Origin: Podospora pseudoanserina
Lineage: Eukaryota; Ascomycota; Sordariomycetes; Sordariales; Podosporaceae
Direction: 5' to 3'
DNA length: 64,000 nucleotides
Assembly: GCF_035222485.1 (NCBI RefSeq)
Contig: NC_085921.1
Coordinates: forward strand, 5,022,001-5,086,000
The notes beneath the pieces were generated by a model, which did no database searches, was not told the origin of the DNA, and was given only the letters and a program-made list of their open reading frames with translations. Numbering within the stretch: the first letter of the stretch is position 1; the number at the start of each line of letters is the position of its first letter. The position numbers were made by a program, and so were the translations under genes. Below are positions 24,196 through 35,677 of the stretch, one piece after another.

Positions 24196-25427
24196 ATGCG
24201 TGCCGACGTCTTGATTGCCGCTCTGGCCACCGGCGCCCTCGTGGCTGCCGTCCCTACCTCCCCCAAGAAGCCCACCCCTCCCAAGGGCGACGTCTCCAAC
24301 CCCTTCGTTGGCAAGACCCAGTTCGTCAACCCCGAGTGGTCCAACAAGCTCACTCAGACCTACAAGAGCTTCCTCAAGAAGGGCGATGTCAAGAACGCTT
24401 TCCGCACCCTTCAGGCCCAGAAGGTCAGCACCTTCGTCTGGGTCTCCCGTCTCTCTGAGCTCTCCAGAATCGACGAGGCCATCGCCACCGCCCGCCGTGT
24501 CCAGAAGACGACCGGCAAGAAGCAGATCGTCGGTCTCGTCCTTTACAACCTCCCCGACAGAGATTGCTCCGCTGGCGAGTCCGCCGGTGAGCTCCTGAGC
24601 GGCGAGAACGGCTTTGAGCGCTACAAGGAGGAGTTTGTCAAGCCCTACGCCCAAAAGGTCGCCGCCGCCAAGGACCTCGAGTTCGCCATTGTCCTCGAGC
24701 CCGATTCGCTCGGAAACCTGGTCACCAACCTCAACATCCCCCTCTGTGCCGGTGCCGTTGACACCTACCGTGATGGCATCGCCCATGCCATCACCCAGCT
24801 CCAGCAGGACCACGTCCACCTCTATATTGACGCCGCCCACGGTGGCTGGCTTGGGTGGAACGACAACCTTCCCCTCGCTGCCGATGAGTTCGCTGAGGTC
24901 TTGAAGAGAGCCGACGAGGCTTCCGGCAAGAAGAACAAGATTCGTGGTTTCGCCACCAACGTCTCCAACTACAATCCCCTTCACGCCGTCGTCCGTGAGA
25001 ACTACACCGAGTGGAGCAACAGCTGGGATGAGAGCCACTATGCCTCCAGCCTGGCCCCCCATCTCGAGGAGCGCGGCCTTCCTGCTCACTTCATTGTTGA
25101 CCAGGGCCGTGTCGCCAACCCCGGTGCCCGCAAGGAGTGGTATGTTTCCCCTGGCATTTCTTTCGATGGACCTCAAGCTAACATTTTACGTGTAATAGGG
25201 GTGAGTGGTGCAACGTTGCCCCCTCCGGATTCGGACCCGCTCCCTCCACCAACACCAACAACACCGTCGTTGACGCCATTGTCTGGATCAAGCCCGGCGG
25301 TGAGTCTGATGGCGAGTGTGGCTACTTCAACGCTCCCCGCGCCGGCCATTGGCACGACGAGTTTGCCCAGCAGCTCGTCCAGAACGCCCATCCTTCTGTT
25401 TATGAGAATTGGTGGAAGTTCTGGTAA
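24196..25427 (+). CDS. Secreted GH6 cellobiohydrolase/endoglucanase without CBM
   Basis: Exons 24196-25139 and 25199-25427 with a 59-nt intron (GTATGT, branch GCTAAC, acceptor TAATAG); 390 residues. A signal peptide (about 1-18, MRADVLIAALATGALVAA) sends it out of the cell. The catalytic domain has the GH6 hallmarks: LYNLPDRDC near 116-124, VLEPDSLGNLVTN with the catalytic acid Asp170, IDAAHGGWLGW, FATNVSNY, HFIVDQGR and WIKPGGESDGECG, ending NWWKFW. GH6 enzymes cut beta-1,4-glucan with inversion, mostly from the non-reducing end. There is no N-terminal CBM1 or Ser/Thr linker, only a short Pro/Lys segment, so it lacks the cellulose-binding module of classical Cel6A. The codon use is strongly C-ending, as in highly expressed fungal genes, which produces a long antisense shadow frame. 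Confidence 0.93.
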
Positions 25428-26179
25428 ATACAAAAACTATTTATCAACGAGGTGGATGGAGTAGGGTGTTTTAGAATTCTTGTACATATTTAATTATTTG
25501 CCTTGTCTATACAAACCAAGGTTAATCACAAGACCTTTTGTCAATTACTTCGGCTCCCTTTTGCTTTTTGTTTCATGGTGATGTAGTCTCTGGACATCCG
25601 AAGCGTGGTTATGGCTTGCTTTCAGCGTCTTGGCAGGGGTAGGTTCCCAAGCAAAGACATTGGATGTTTTCTCCATTCTGATTGTAGTTGTTGAATGTCC
25701 TCCTCTTCGGCCTCATGCTCAATGTTTTACCCGCAATTGATATAATGGGGATTTCATGACACTGTTGACATGCCCAGAACAGAAACAGTTCAAGTTTCTG
25801 TCCTTGCGGTCAACAACTCCAGTCCTAATTCCCGGGGAATCACGCAGACCTCAAACTTCGAAACGGACTGGAAACTTTGATGGTGTTTTAAGGTTGAGCG
25901 CCTTGTGGAATTCCCTCGCTGGTGGCTGCAGTCAGGGCGCCATCCTCTCCAACTTCGGAACCGGTGGGCAAGCCCCCCTATATACACAAACCCGCCAGCC
26001 TTGCGCTGTGCTCCTTGTATTCTCCCCCTTTGCTCTCGCCAACCATTCAGTCGCACCCACGTCTCTCATTTAAACCACTTTGTCCTGGGTGACCCGACAC
26101 TCTTTTGTCAAATCCAAAACACAGCGGCCACCACCATTCTGCATCGTTCTTTGCCTGCAGACCACACGAACAAAAGGCG
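25428..26179. other. Intergenic, GH6 3' flank
   Basis: It contains the GH6 3' UTR and whatever promoter served the degenerate 5'-nucleotidase. Open frames here (25756-26073, 25905-26183 and minus-strand counterparts) show no family features. Confidence 0.5.
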
Positions 26180-28382
26180 ATGAAACGAAGTTTTGCCTGC
26201 CAGTGTATGTTGGCAATAGGTCTGGTCATTGGAGAGGAAGTCTACCCGGGCCCACACACAACTACTCACGTCGATGACCTCCCGGAGCATCTCAAGCCCG
26301 GGGTCGCCCAGCCCAAACCCAAACTTGGCTGCAGCGACGTGTTGACAATCTACCATTTCAACGATGTGTACCACTCGCTAAACCGGGAGCATGTCGCTTG
26401 CTTTACCACCATGCTCGAGTCGGCCAAAAACGGGGGGAACCCCTTGAAGGTTGAACTCCGGGGCAATCCTAAAAACTCCTCCACCCCGATTGTGGTTCTC
26501 AGCAGTGGCGTCTTTGCCCCAGCTACCCCGAACGGGCAAGCCACTACAAATGCGGAGGGGATCACGACTGTTTTATCACAGCTGCCCATTGATGTAGTGT
26601 GCTGCATCTCTGGCATGTTCCCAACTCCCGTTGTCATTTCTGTGTGCCGTGTACTGGCTGATATTAGATACCCCCAGCAGCTCCCCCAGAGAGCCTACCT
26701 TTCCCCCGTTCGGGCTGGCTTCTGCCTCTCCCAAACATCGCTCCTCAGAAGCACAGTCCTCCGCATTTTGCTTTCAAGACGCCGGTATCTCCGCCCCCAA
26801 GACCAATCTCGTCGTGTCCCCCGCCGCCGCGCTGGTATCTCCTTCAGCCCAACGCGTCTTTGATATCCGGCAGCAGGGAAAGTACAAGATTGGCTTCTTT
26901 GGCATGGTTGGCATGGACTGGGATGTCCACTCCACCAATGTGTTAGATGATCTACCTAAGGAGCACAAGCAGTTTCTTGTGAGTGAAGCGAAATCCACCT
27001 GCAAAGGTGCTGAGGACAGAGTACAGGGTTGATCTTGTGGTTGCCGTGACGAATATGAGACTGGCGGAGGACCTCCTTCTCAGTGGTGCGACGCAGGAAA
27101 AGGGGCTCGAGAGGGTGGATTTTATCTTTGGAGGTTATGACCGTGAGGCCGTGGGGACTTTTTACCCTGAGATTGTGATGCAGTCCCAGCACAGCGAGGG
27201 GGAAAGCAAGGGTAAGGTGGGCAGTGGTCGATACGAGGTCACCAGTCCAGAGATCAAGGGTCGTCAAAACGGCGCGGCGTGGGAAGGGTTGAGTGTGGTG
27301 GAGATGTGCGTCAAAAAAGAGGGCGAGGACTTGCCGGAGCTGGACAGTGTCAAAGGTAGGCGTCGTATCTTGTCCTTATTGCCTTGAGGTCTCCTTGCAA
27401 AGACTGACAGGTGGCTGTGTTGCTTGAACGCTACCCACCTTTTGCATCTCTTTCTCCCTCGGTCCGCATGCTCAAGACAATTGACACTGTCACTCCTGAC
27501 CTCGCCAGCTTGACCACCAAGCCCCTTTTCGTCTCTCGCTCCAGGATCAACGCTAAAGAGGCAGCTGTCCGGCATTCTGAGACCAAGGTTGGCAATTTCA
27601 TTGCCGATTCCATGATGGCCTACTACGACGCTGACATAGTCCTGTTCCCGTCTGGTGCCATAAGATGTGACCGGATTCTTGGATCCGCATCTGAGGAGCA
27701 GCGACAGTTCGAAGTGATCGGGGCTGACATCATTGATTGCTTGCCGTTCCAGAACCAGCTTGTATTGAAGCTGATCACCGCGAAGGCGATGAGAGCTGCG
27801 TTGGAGAACTTCGTGTCCGAGAGGCACGCCGATGGCCGCTTTCTTCAGATAGGAGGCTTGAGGGTGAATGCCTCACTGGCGAGGCCCGAAGGGGACAGAA
27901 TTGTCTTTGCGAAATGGGTTCTCCAAGAGCATGTCAATGGCACGCGGATTGAAGAGCATATTCGTGAAGAGAAAAATTACACCGTTGCCATGACTGAGTG
28001 GTTGGCCAACGGCTGGGGAGGTTTCTCTATGCTCCGCAAGGGACAATTATTGCGAGAGGGTGAAGCGCAAGGCATGACCGACACCGACCTCTTTTTCAAG
28101 GCTTTTGGGGAGTGGTCAGACATCGACAACGCGTTTATTTCCATGGCCACCGGGAACAGAAAGAAGAAGCAGGCCCCGGTGGCTGTGAAAAAGTACCTGA
28201 ACAATCCGTATCTGAGCAGTCGGAACTCCGGTCTTTGGGCCGTCAGGTATAAGATGGTGCTTGGCAAACACGATGAAAAGGGGGTCCCCATTGTCTCACC
28301 AAAAGTTGATGGAAGAATCCATTTCCACAAAGACCTGAAAATCTCGAGAAATTCGCACAGAGAGGGGGTCCTAGATAGATAG
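26180..28382 (+). pseudogene. Degenerate 5'-nucleotidase/metallophosphatase-family gene
   Basis: The family is visible in pieces: LTIYHFNDVYH (first metallophosphatase block) at about 26340, then VFDIRQQGKYKIGFFGMVG (about 26860), LRTEYRVDLVVAVTNMRLAED (about 27010), GLERVDFIFGGYD, and a long C-terminal nucleotidase domain at 27411-28382 (VGNFIADSMMAYYDADIVLF, GAIRCDRIL, DGRFLQIGGLRV, YTVAMTEWLANGW). These pieces fall in successively different frames, and I could not join them all with canonical introns, although one real intron with GTAGGC...CTGACAG (about 27355-27410) is likely. Catalytic motifs are eroded: the usual SGD block reads SSGVFAP, the GNHDFD block is absent and the GGHDH block reads FGGYDRE. 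It is therefore probably a non-functional host gene copy or a divergent inactive relative. Expected role of the family: hydrolysis of nucleotides or related phosphoesters. Boundaries are approximate. Confidence 0.68.
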
Positions 28383-28708
28383 GCGGGTCGGCACAACCCT
28401 AGAGCTTTATAGACTAAATATAAGCGAACCAGATTGCCTAGCTCGTAGCCTGATGATGGACAAGCCCGAGCAATGTTGTTGTACTGAACAGACACTGTTC
28501 TGTCCCTGCGCCTCAGCTATGCCCGGATTGTCAGCTTCCTGGTCCTCGAGATTCCCAGGCAGGTATTTGCTCGTGTGCGATGCAATTGCCGTCTATGGTT
28601 TCCCAGCCTAGACCACCATGCTTCATCTTCTTATTCTGTATGTACACTACAAGCCCATCTTGTGATTCCTGTGCTCGCCCGTTCGTTTCCCCGCCGTCTT
28701 CCACCACT
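28383..28708. other. Short gap between convergent genes
   Basis: This is the 3' flank of both the degenerate nucleotidase gene and NDUFB7. No feature is seen. Confidence 0.5.
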
Positions 28709-29128
28709 CTAGTTACTCCGCGCACCTCCCTTGGCCTCTCTGAGCTCGTCCATCTTGGCCACCCGCTTCTTGAACTCGACGTACTGGCACTTTTCGTAGC
28801 TATGTCTCTCGTCCTGTGGTGTGGTCAGTATTGTCAGCTACCCCGCGATGAGAGCGGTTCGGGGGCCAGTCGGTTGACAGGGACGCTGGGGTAGAATCCG
28901 TACGTTGCACTTCCAGGGAAGGTAGTATGTGTCCTGGCGACAACGGTTGAGGGGGATCAAGAGGTGGCCGCAGCTGTCGCGGTACGCCATGGGGAGTTTG
29001 GCATCACGCATCTCCTCGCGGGTCGCCTCTGTGTGCTCGTTACGTTAGCCAATATGACGGAGATAATAGGTTGCGAATGGGGGAAGCAACATACGCCGCG
29101 GGATCTCGGAAGCCGTGCCTGTCGCCAT
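28709..29128 (-). CDS. NDUFB7: NADH:ubiquinone oxidoreductase subunit NDUFB7 (B18)
   Basis: Three small exons, 29128-29095, 29028-28904 and 28813-28709, with introns of 66 and 90 nt, encode 87 residues. None is long enough to be obvious as an open frame; the gene was found by splicing. The product carries the twin CX9C pattern of a CHCH protein, Cys31-X9-Cys41 and Cys52-X9-Cys62, inside the family signatures MRDAKLPMAYRDSCGHLLIP, CRQDTYYLPWKC and HSYEKCQYVEFKKRV. It is an accessory subunit of mitochondrial complex I, expected to be folded through disulfide relay in the intermembrane space. The N-terminal residues (MATGTASEIPRQ) are variable in the family, and the first exon is only 34 nt, so the start is the least certain part. 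Confidence 0.9.
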
Positions 29129-29943
29129 TTTTGCTGCAATTGAGGCGGGCTAGCGTCGACAATTGCGAGGGGGGTTCGAGGTGGTGATGCTTGCGCTTCT
29201 GTTCTCGGAGCTCTGGCTACTGTCGCTGAGAAGCCAGTGGAGCTCCCAACCTTGAGGTGGTCAGTGCTGACTGCCACTGTAAGTCTGAGCAAGGATCAAG
29301 GCACGTGTGGAATCACGTGAAGCCTATGGGTCGTTTTTTGTGCACGGGCCATTTCCCAGCTGTCGTCCCAACCACCAACAAACACTAGCCGACCAAGTCT
29401 TGTCTCCGGCTCGTCATCTACAAGACGAGGCCATCCAGCTCGGAGATGGGCGGGTGCAACACAACTCGCCGAGCTCACTTAGCCGGAACTCACTCACGGT
29501 CACCATCCCTTATTTCCAACCATACTGTTTGATTTGAGTCGCTACCATGATTTCAACTCTTGCACAGAACGCCCATGGCTATGCTCTTTCGGTTATTTTT
29601 GCATTTTCCAGAAAACCAAGATGCTCTCGGCCCTCACTACAAATGATCTGCTGATCAGCCTCACTTTATCTCGCATGCTGAGGCACCTCTGGGCTACCTC
29701 TCAGTTCCTGAACCGACCCTGTGAGTCTGCCTGTATTGACGGGTTGCTTTGAAGCCGGTGGTGTAACTCCAGATAGATAGACTGCAGCATGGAGGTATGG
29801 GTGTGTTTCGTTGCAATGCTACCTACCTACATGCTGTTCTGTCAAGTGGCTCAAATATACACATCAGCAATGCCCTGAATCTTGTGACTCTCTCTCTCTC
29901 TCTTCATGTCTAGTCTTTTCACCTTTTGCTCTTGGGCTTCAAA
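29129..29943. promoter_or_regulatory. Divergent promoter region of NDUFB7 and the S28 peptidase
   Basis: An 815-bp gap between head-to-head genes. A (CT)n tract at 29888-29903 lies 40 bp before the peptidase ATG. No TATA box is evident, and the small open frames have no motifs. Confidence 0.45.
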
Positions 29944-31909
29944 ATGAAGCCGTCTGTCCTTGTTTTGACCTTCCTAGGGCGTGTCGGTGCCTTACTGCCC
30001 TTGCCTCCAGCCCCCCAGCCCAACATCGCAACACTCAGCCTAGACACCTTGATGGGCAGTGAAAGCAGGTTCAGCCAATTGATTGACCACTCTAACCCAT
30101 CTTTGGGGACGTTCAGTCAGAGATACTGGTGGGATACCACCTACTGGGATGGCCCGGGCTCTCCTGTATTTCCTTCCCCTTTTCTTGTCGCCCGAGGTCA
30201 ATCACTAAAGTCACGTACAGGTGGTGGTATTTTCTCCAGGAGAGGCCAGCGCCGAATATTACAGCGGTTTCTTGACAAACCAGACCATAGTTGGTCTCTA
30301 TGCCCAGGCCATTGGAGCTGCAATCCTCCTGATTGAACGTAAATTTTCAACCCTCCCCTCAGGCACGAGATGGGTCACCGGCTAAAATGACACAAAAGAC
30401 CGTTACTGGGGCGATTCCTCTCCCTTCTCCCACCTCTCCACGGTCAACCTGACGTACCTGACCCTCAACGATTCTGTCGCTGATTTTGCTCATTTCGCCC
30501 GCCAAGTTCAGCTTCCGTTTGATGAATCCGGTCGGTCCAACGCCCCCAAGGCTCCATGGATTTTTGTAGGAGGCTCCTACTCTGGCAATCTCGCCGCCTG
30601 GCTCGACCACCTGTCTCCCGGGACCTTTTGGGCCTACCATGCGAGCTCGGCACCCGTTCAAGCCATCCGACACTTCTGGGAATACTTCACACCTATCTGG
30701 GAGGGCATGCCGCGGAACTGTAGCAAAGATTTTGAGAAGATCACGGCTCATATCGACCAGGTTTTGGAACATGGCAGTGAGGAAGAGGTGAAAAGTCTGA
30801 AAGAAGGCTTTGGACTGGGGGACATCAAGGAGAAAGGGGATTTTGCGTCGTACGTCTCAGCTCATGGAGAAATCAAGGGACCTTGTGGCGCCTAACAAAG
30901 ACAAACAGAGCGGTTGGGTTTGCGTTGGCAGAGTGGCAGTACATTTGTAGGTGTTCCGCCATTACGCTTGCTTGTGCCTACCTCATCTGGCCTCACTGAC
31001 AATGGAACCCTAACAAAGCCATCACCTCCAGCTACCACCGTTTCTACCAAATGTGCGACACCATTCAGGGGGTTCGTCCCGTAGATCTTGACGGATGGGG
31101 CACTGAGCTGTGGTTCCCAAGCGGAGCTCCTACCTCCTCGCCGGTAAGCAACGGTGTTGGGCTGCAAAAAGCTCTGATCAACTACTCTGCCTGGTTCAAG
31201 CACGAATTCCTACCCGATGCCTGCAGCAACTATGGCTATGAAGACTGGGCCCAGGTCAACTCGACTGGCTGCTACGACAGCTACAACGTGACCAGTCCGT
31301 TCTACACCGACTACTCGGTCAGCAACACCTTCAACAGGCAGTGGTTCTGGATGCTTTGCAATGAGCCCTTCTTTTACTGGCAGACAGGCGCACCGGCAGG
31401 GCAACCATCCATCATGTCCCGCCACGTTAGTCCCGAGTACTTTGAGCGTCAGTGCCGCCTGATGTTTCCAGACCAGGGGGACGCCAGGTCGGGTCTCTCA
31501 CTGGGCAAGACAGAGGCCGACGTCAACCAACTGACCAGCGGCTGGTTCGTGAAAACAACTCGGTTAATATGGACGAACGGGTACGTCTTCCACAGAGTCA
31601 ACTTCTTTCTCCTTGTTTTGCTAACGCAGCGACAGAGAATTCGACCCCTGGCGCTCTGGATCTGTCTCGAGCATATCCCGCCCTGGACGACCTCTGGAAA
31701 GTACGCCTGACGCGCCAGTGCATCTCATCCCCGGAGGCAGGCACTGCAACGATCTAGACACCAGAAGTGGGGAGCGTAACCAAGGGGTGCAGCGGGTGCA
31801 GCTAGAGTCAATCGCCAGGATGGTTGACTGGGTGAACGAGTTCTATGACGGGAAGGAGGGGAGAACCAGGGGCAACGGAGCCACACACATCCTCGGACGT
31901 GCTGTGTGA
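29944..31909 (+). CDS. Secreted serine carboxypeptidase-like protease, family S28
   Basis: Six exons: 29944-30165, 30221-30338, 30399-30849, 30909-30946, 31019-31580 and 31630-31909; 482 residues. All introns are 49-72 nt with GT-AG ends. Residues 1 to about 17 form a signal peptide (MKPSVLVLTFLGRVGA). The S28 (prolyl carboxypeptidase/thymus-specific protease) triad is visible: Ser175 in GGSYSGNLAAW, Asp395 in EFDPWRSG and His428 in LIPGGRHCNDL. Other family stretches include QLIDHSNPSLGTFSQRYW, VVVFSPGEASAE and ERQCRLMFPD. Several N-glycosylation sequons (such as NLTY and NGT-like sites) suit a secreted enzyme. It would cleave after proline in peptides outside the cell or in the vacuole. The acceptor of the fourth intron is uncertain: AAAG at 31018 keeps frame, while CCAG at 31031 does not. 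Confidence 0.88.
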
Positions 31910-34900
31910 AAGACCGAGAGCTCCGTGATTCCCGGCTGGATCAACCATGATGTTTGCGAACTGTTAGCAAATGACTTCGAGTTGCCCTTCCAGACAGCCG
32001 AACCAGCGATGTCTAGAAAATAGCCATCCATCCGGTCACACTCCGTCCTTGTGCATCGTGAGAGTGCCTCATCTATATTGATGAAGAGGGGTGACAGCCC
32101 AAAAATAAAGGGCGCCATGTCTCTGCTCTCCAAGGAACCTAAACGGAACCGATGAAGAGATATAAAATAGACATCATGTCCCAATAATGCTCGACTTTGG
32201 AAAGAATTGTGATCAGTGTTATTCTAGGCCAGAGACGGATGAAGGCAGCACAGAGCCCTGGCGCCAACAGCTAACGTCTGACCCCATCCAAAACTCCATC
32301 ACAATTCATTGACAGTAGGATTGCGAACGAAACATTCGTCGAGGATGATGCACAGTTGTGGTTCAGCCTGAGCCGCGGTGCCACGAATCCGAGCTGTAGA
32401 AGATGTTGGTTACCTCTTCGTAAGTACTCCACGGGCCCCGAACGGACGGGATTTAAGGGGCCGATTCCGGTGCTGCGAGCTTTGAGCTGCCGTACTAAGA
32501 ACGGTCTTTCTGAGCTGTTGGAATCTTGTTGAGAAAGAGACAAACAACCAGTTTCGAGCTTGCCTTGTCCAAAGCCTGTGATCGCCGCGCTGGGAGCCAT
32601 TTTTGGTGGTCCGGCAAGCGAATCGATGATAACCACTGGCGTACGAAGTAGAGGAAAAATTCCAAATAACTATGTTCGCTTCAGGGTTATTGTAGATATG
32701 ATGCAGGGCAAATTAGCGATTGTGAAGAGCCGTGGCCAATGCTGCAGCCCAGATGCTCAAGCTCGCCGGGTTACAGCCCAAATGAGCGCTCGGTGAGAAA
32801 TTGTTGTATCTGTGTGTGTGTTCGTGGTTGTTTTCTGGTATCAGTCGGTCGGAGGGAAAACAGATCAGTCCCAGAGATGCAAGGCTTCCAATTGCTCCGA
32901 GGCCCCCCCCCACGGTGGTGTTTTTTTTTTTTTGGTGACGTGACACTGCAACCATTCGCTTGGTGCGTTGTTGAGCCTTATCGCCCGCGGCGTCAGACGG
33001 AACAGTTTGGCCGACAGGACGGGAGCTGGTTCTCGCAGGAAGGAAGCGGCGAGAGTTGTGAGAGTCGCGATAATGCGGGTCGTGGATTCACAATCGCTTC
33101 ATTTTTTGGTTCATGATACTGGAAGGGGTTACAGACACTTTCCTAATTGAGCAAGATGCAGCTTGCTGGCCAACCGGGCTTCTGTGCAGCTTCCAAGCCT
33201 TCCAGTGGCCGGATGCCCGTCCGAGGCCCATCACCGCTACATCTGCGACAGTGACGAGGTAAGTAAACCCCCCCCCCTTCTGCCGGGCAGCCCCCGCGCA
33301 GACCACAGGTCCTCCCGCAAGCCACCATGTTGCAAGCCGAGTGTTGAAGCTTTCACGGCTTGTGCCTGGGTTGCCGTTGTTATCGTTGCCGCTCGAAGGA
33401 TGATCACGGCAAGCATCGGAGCTAAACACATTTAGCGCACGATCTTTGCGGAAAAATAAACCCTGGCCTCTTGGCACCTAGTGGAGTCGCCTATCCTCAC
33501 CACAGCTCTCCCTACCTTATCTCGAGATCCGAGAACCTCCTGTGCTCCTTCAACCAATGTTTTGCAAAGCGAATGGTTTTATCACATGCCACCGACGTCG
33601 TCATATCGCCATGGTTTGGCGACCTCAGACCTGTCAGACTGTCTCCTCTTTGATGGCAACATCGAAATCTATGGCTCCCCGAATCGGCAGGTTACCACGG
33701 ACTCCACACAGACTTCGATGCTGTCTGTAGCAGTTGCAACCCGTCCCGTCAACATCAACCTCTCCGACTGCAAGTACCGTTGCCAGTCATTGGCATATCG
33801 CCGTAGTAAAAAATGTCAGCTCGCAGACGCCATTAAACCCACGTCGACGCTTCTACCTCTCATGGGACCCCGGCCCCTTGCGCTGATCACAGACGTTGCG
33901 TAAACTGCTTACATTACTGACTACCACATTTCTGACCGCCTGCGATCCATGGAACACTTGCATAACGTCCCGAATTACACATGAATGCACTCTGCGCGTA
34001 ACCCCTGTTATCCTGAGGCTGAGTTGGTTCACCACTAGACGGATTTTCTCCCGTTGCCGACCGATACTACACGAAAAAACACACCAACATTTTCATCATG
34101 ACGCCCAAAACTCAGGATAACAAGCAGGTGCCATCGAGAAGACTACAACAAATGACCAGACAAGGGAATTCATCCGAACGGAACGATCTACAGCGCGTCG
34201 GCGTCCTCTACTACCGGTAGGGCACCAATATTCCCACGGCCTGTAAGTTTTCTCTGCATGGTGACATGCTACCAGATGAGCACGCAAAGAAGCACGTCAT
34301 GAACAACGATTGCTATCATCCTCGAAACTTAGTCACGGCCGTCTCCATCCGTCCGAACATGAGCCCCCCACGTCGTTCAGCAAAACGGGCAGGTTGCGAG
34401 GCAGGTTGCGATACAAGGATTGCAGGTCACTGATCAAATCCTGCGTGGTGTTTGGGGAGGATCAGAGAAGCAGTTGTGTGTGCAGCAGCGGAAAGCAGCT
34501 TTAAATGTCAAAGGAACAAAGCTGATACATACTCAACCCCCAAACTATCTGCCTGCCGAGGTACCTAGGTAGTCTTGTTGGTCCATGAGACCCTGTACCC
34601 TCTTTGCCGGCTGTCACCCACACTTCGAACTTTTCCCTTTCTTTTTACTTTTTACAAATAACCCCCGTTTTGCCGGGGTGCTGGATACTTCGACACGTTC
34701 TTCTAGAACGCCACATGCAAAGAGCGAACAATGCGTCAGCCTCTTTCCCGGAATATCTCACGGTACCTTACCTCACACATGAACCTTTCCAACAGGATGT
34801 GCTCTCGCACTATCCCTGCATTCCCTTCCATCGTCCTTGCATAGAGCCGACCACGATAGGCGAAGACACATCCCACCCTTCCCATTATGGATCTCGGGAG

Positions 34901-35677
34901 CCCTGAAGGTTGGTACAACGGGTTACACGCGGGCTCTATTTGAGGCGATCGCACACAGATAGTGCCCGGACCCAGTCCAGTTGTACCTATGTTTGTTTTG
35001 CAGACACCAGAGAAGTAGTCTATTTACGTCCAGAATACCGCAGCCAAGCCAAGCTAGGAGATAGTTATCACTGGACGACCTGACTACTTTGGGCAAGATT
35101 CCGACCTCCCGCCCCCCTATGCATCCCACAGCCGACAAGACCACAACCTAGGCTCCCTCAATAATGCCCAGATTCTCTGCCCCCAAGGGGGGAACGGGGA
35201 AACGCCAGGATCATGGCATGGTCCGGCAAGTAGCCTGCTATTGGATCTCGGGGAAGAGGAAGTCTGAAGATGCCATTCTGGGCGCTATGCGTGTTTGAAA
35301 GTACAAGATCCCCAGGTATAATAAGACAGAGTAGTTGCCTCCTTGCTTCTACCTTTCTCTGAATCTCCACTTCAGATTACATGGGCAGTCATATAGGACA
35401 CCGAGGTACCTTACCTTGACCATCTCATTCTTGAAACTTGGCGGATCTGTTAGGCTCCAAGTTTCAAATACCCCGTCAACAAAGAGCAATTTTCGGTATC
35501 AACCCCAGGCAATCTGTTACAGAGGGAGTATAAAGCTGTATCAAGGTTCGCAAAGCATTCCAGTGTTTATTCATCATGTCACCATCTTGAGACGCTAACT
35601 ACCTTACCGTGTTGTCTGTTAGACTCTGACACGTACACACACACACACCCAACATCCACACACAAGCAACGTACAAG
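31910..35677. other. 3.8-kb gene-free stretch
   Basis: No open frame shows a recognisable motif. It contains a C-run next to a T-run (about 32906-32935), a C-run at about 33268, an AGGTACCTAGGTAGT element (34559-34573), another AGGTACCTTACCT (about 35404) and a short (AC)n tract (35634-35648) just before the next gene. The last several hundred bases should be the promoter of the TmpA-like gene. The open frame at 33481-33903 (140 codons) is the longest candidate but has no support. Confidence 0.5.
35634..35648. repeat. (AC)n dinucleotide tract
   Basis: A short run of AC repeats about 30 bp upstream of the ATG at 35678, in the presumed leader of the TmpA-like gene. Confidence 0.7.

Noticed and set aside
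23800-25176. 458-codon minus-strand open frame opposite the GH6 gene
   Set aside because: It is caused by the strong C-ending codon bias of GH6 and has no domain. The sense strand is clearly the gene.
33481-33903. 140-codon plus-strand frame in the 3.8-kb gap
   Set aside because: It has no motif, no signal peptide and no splicing partner; it is likely chance.
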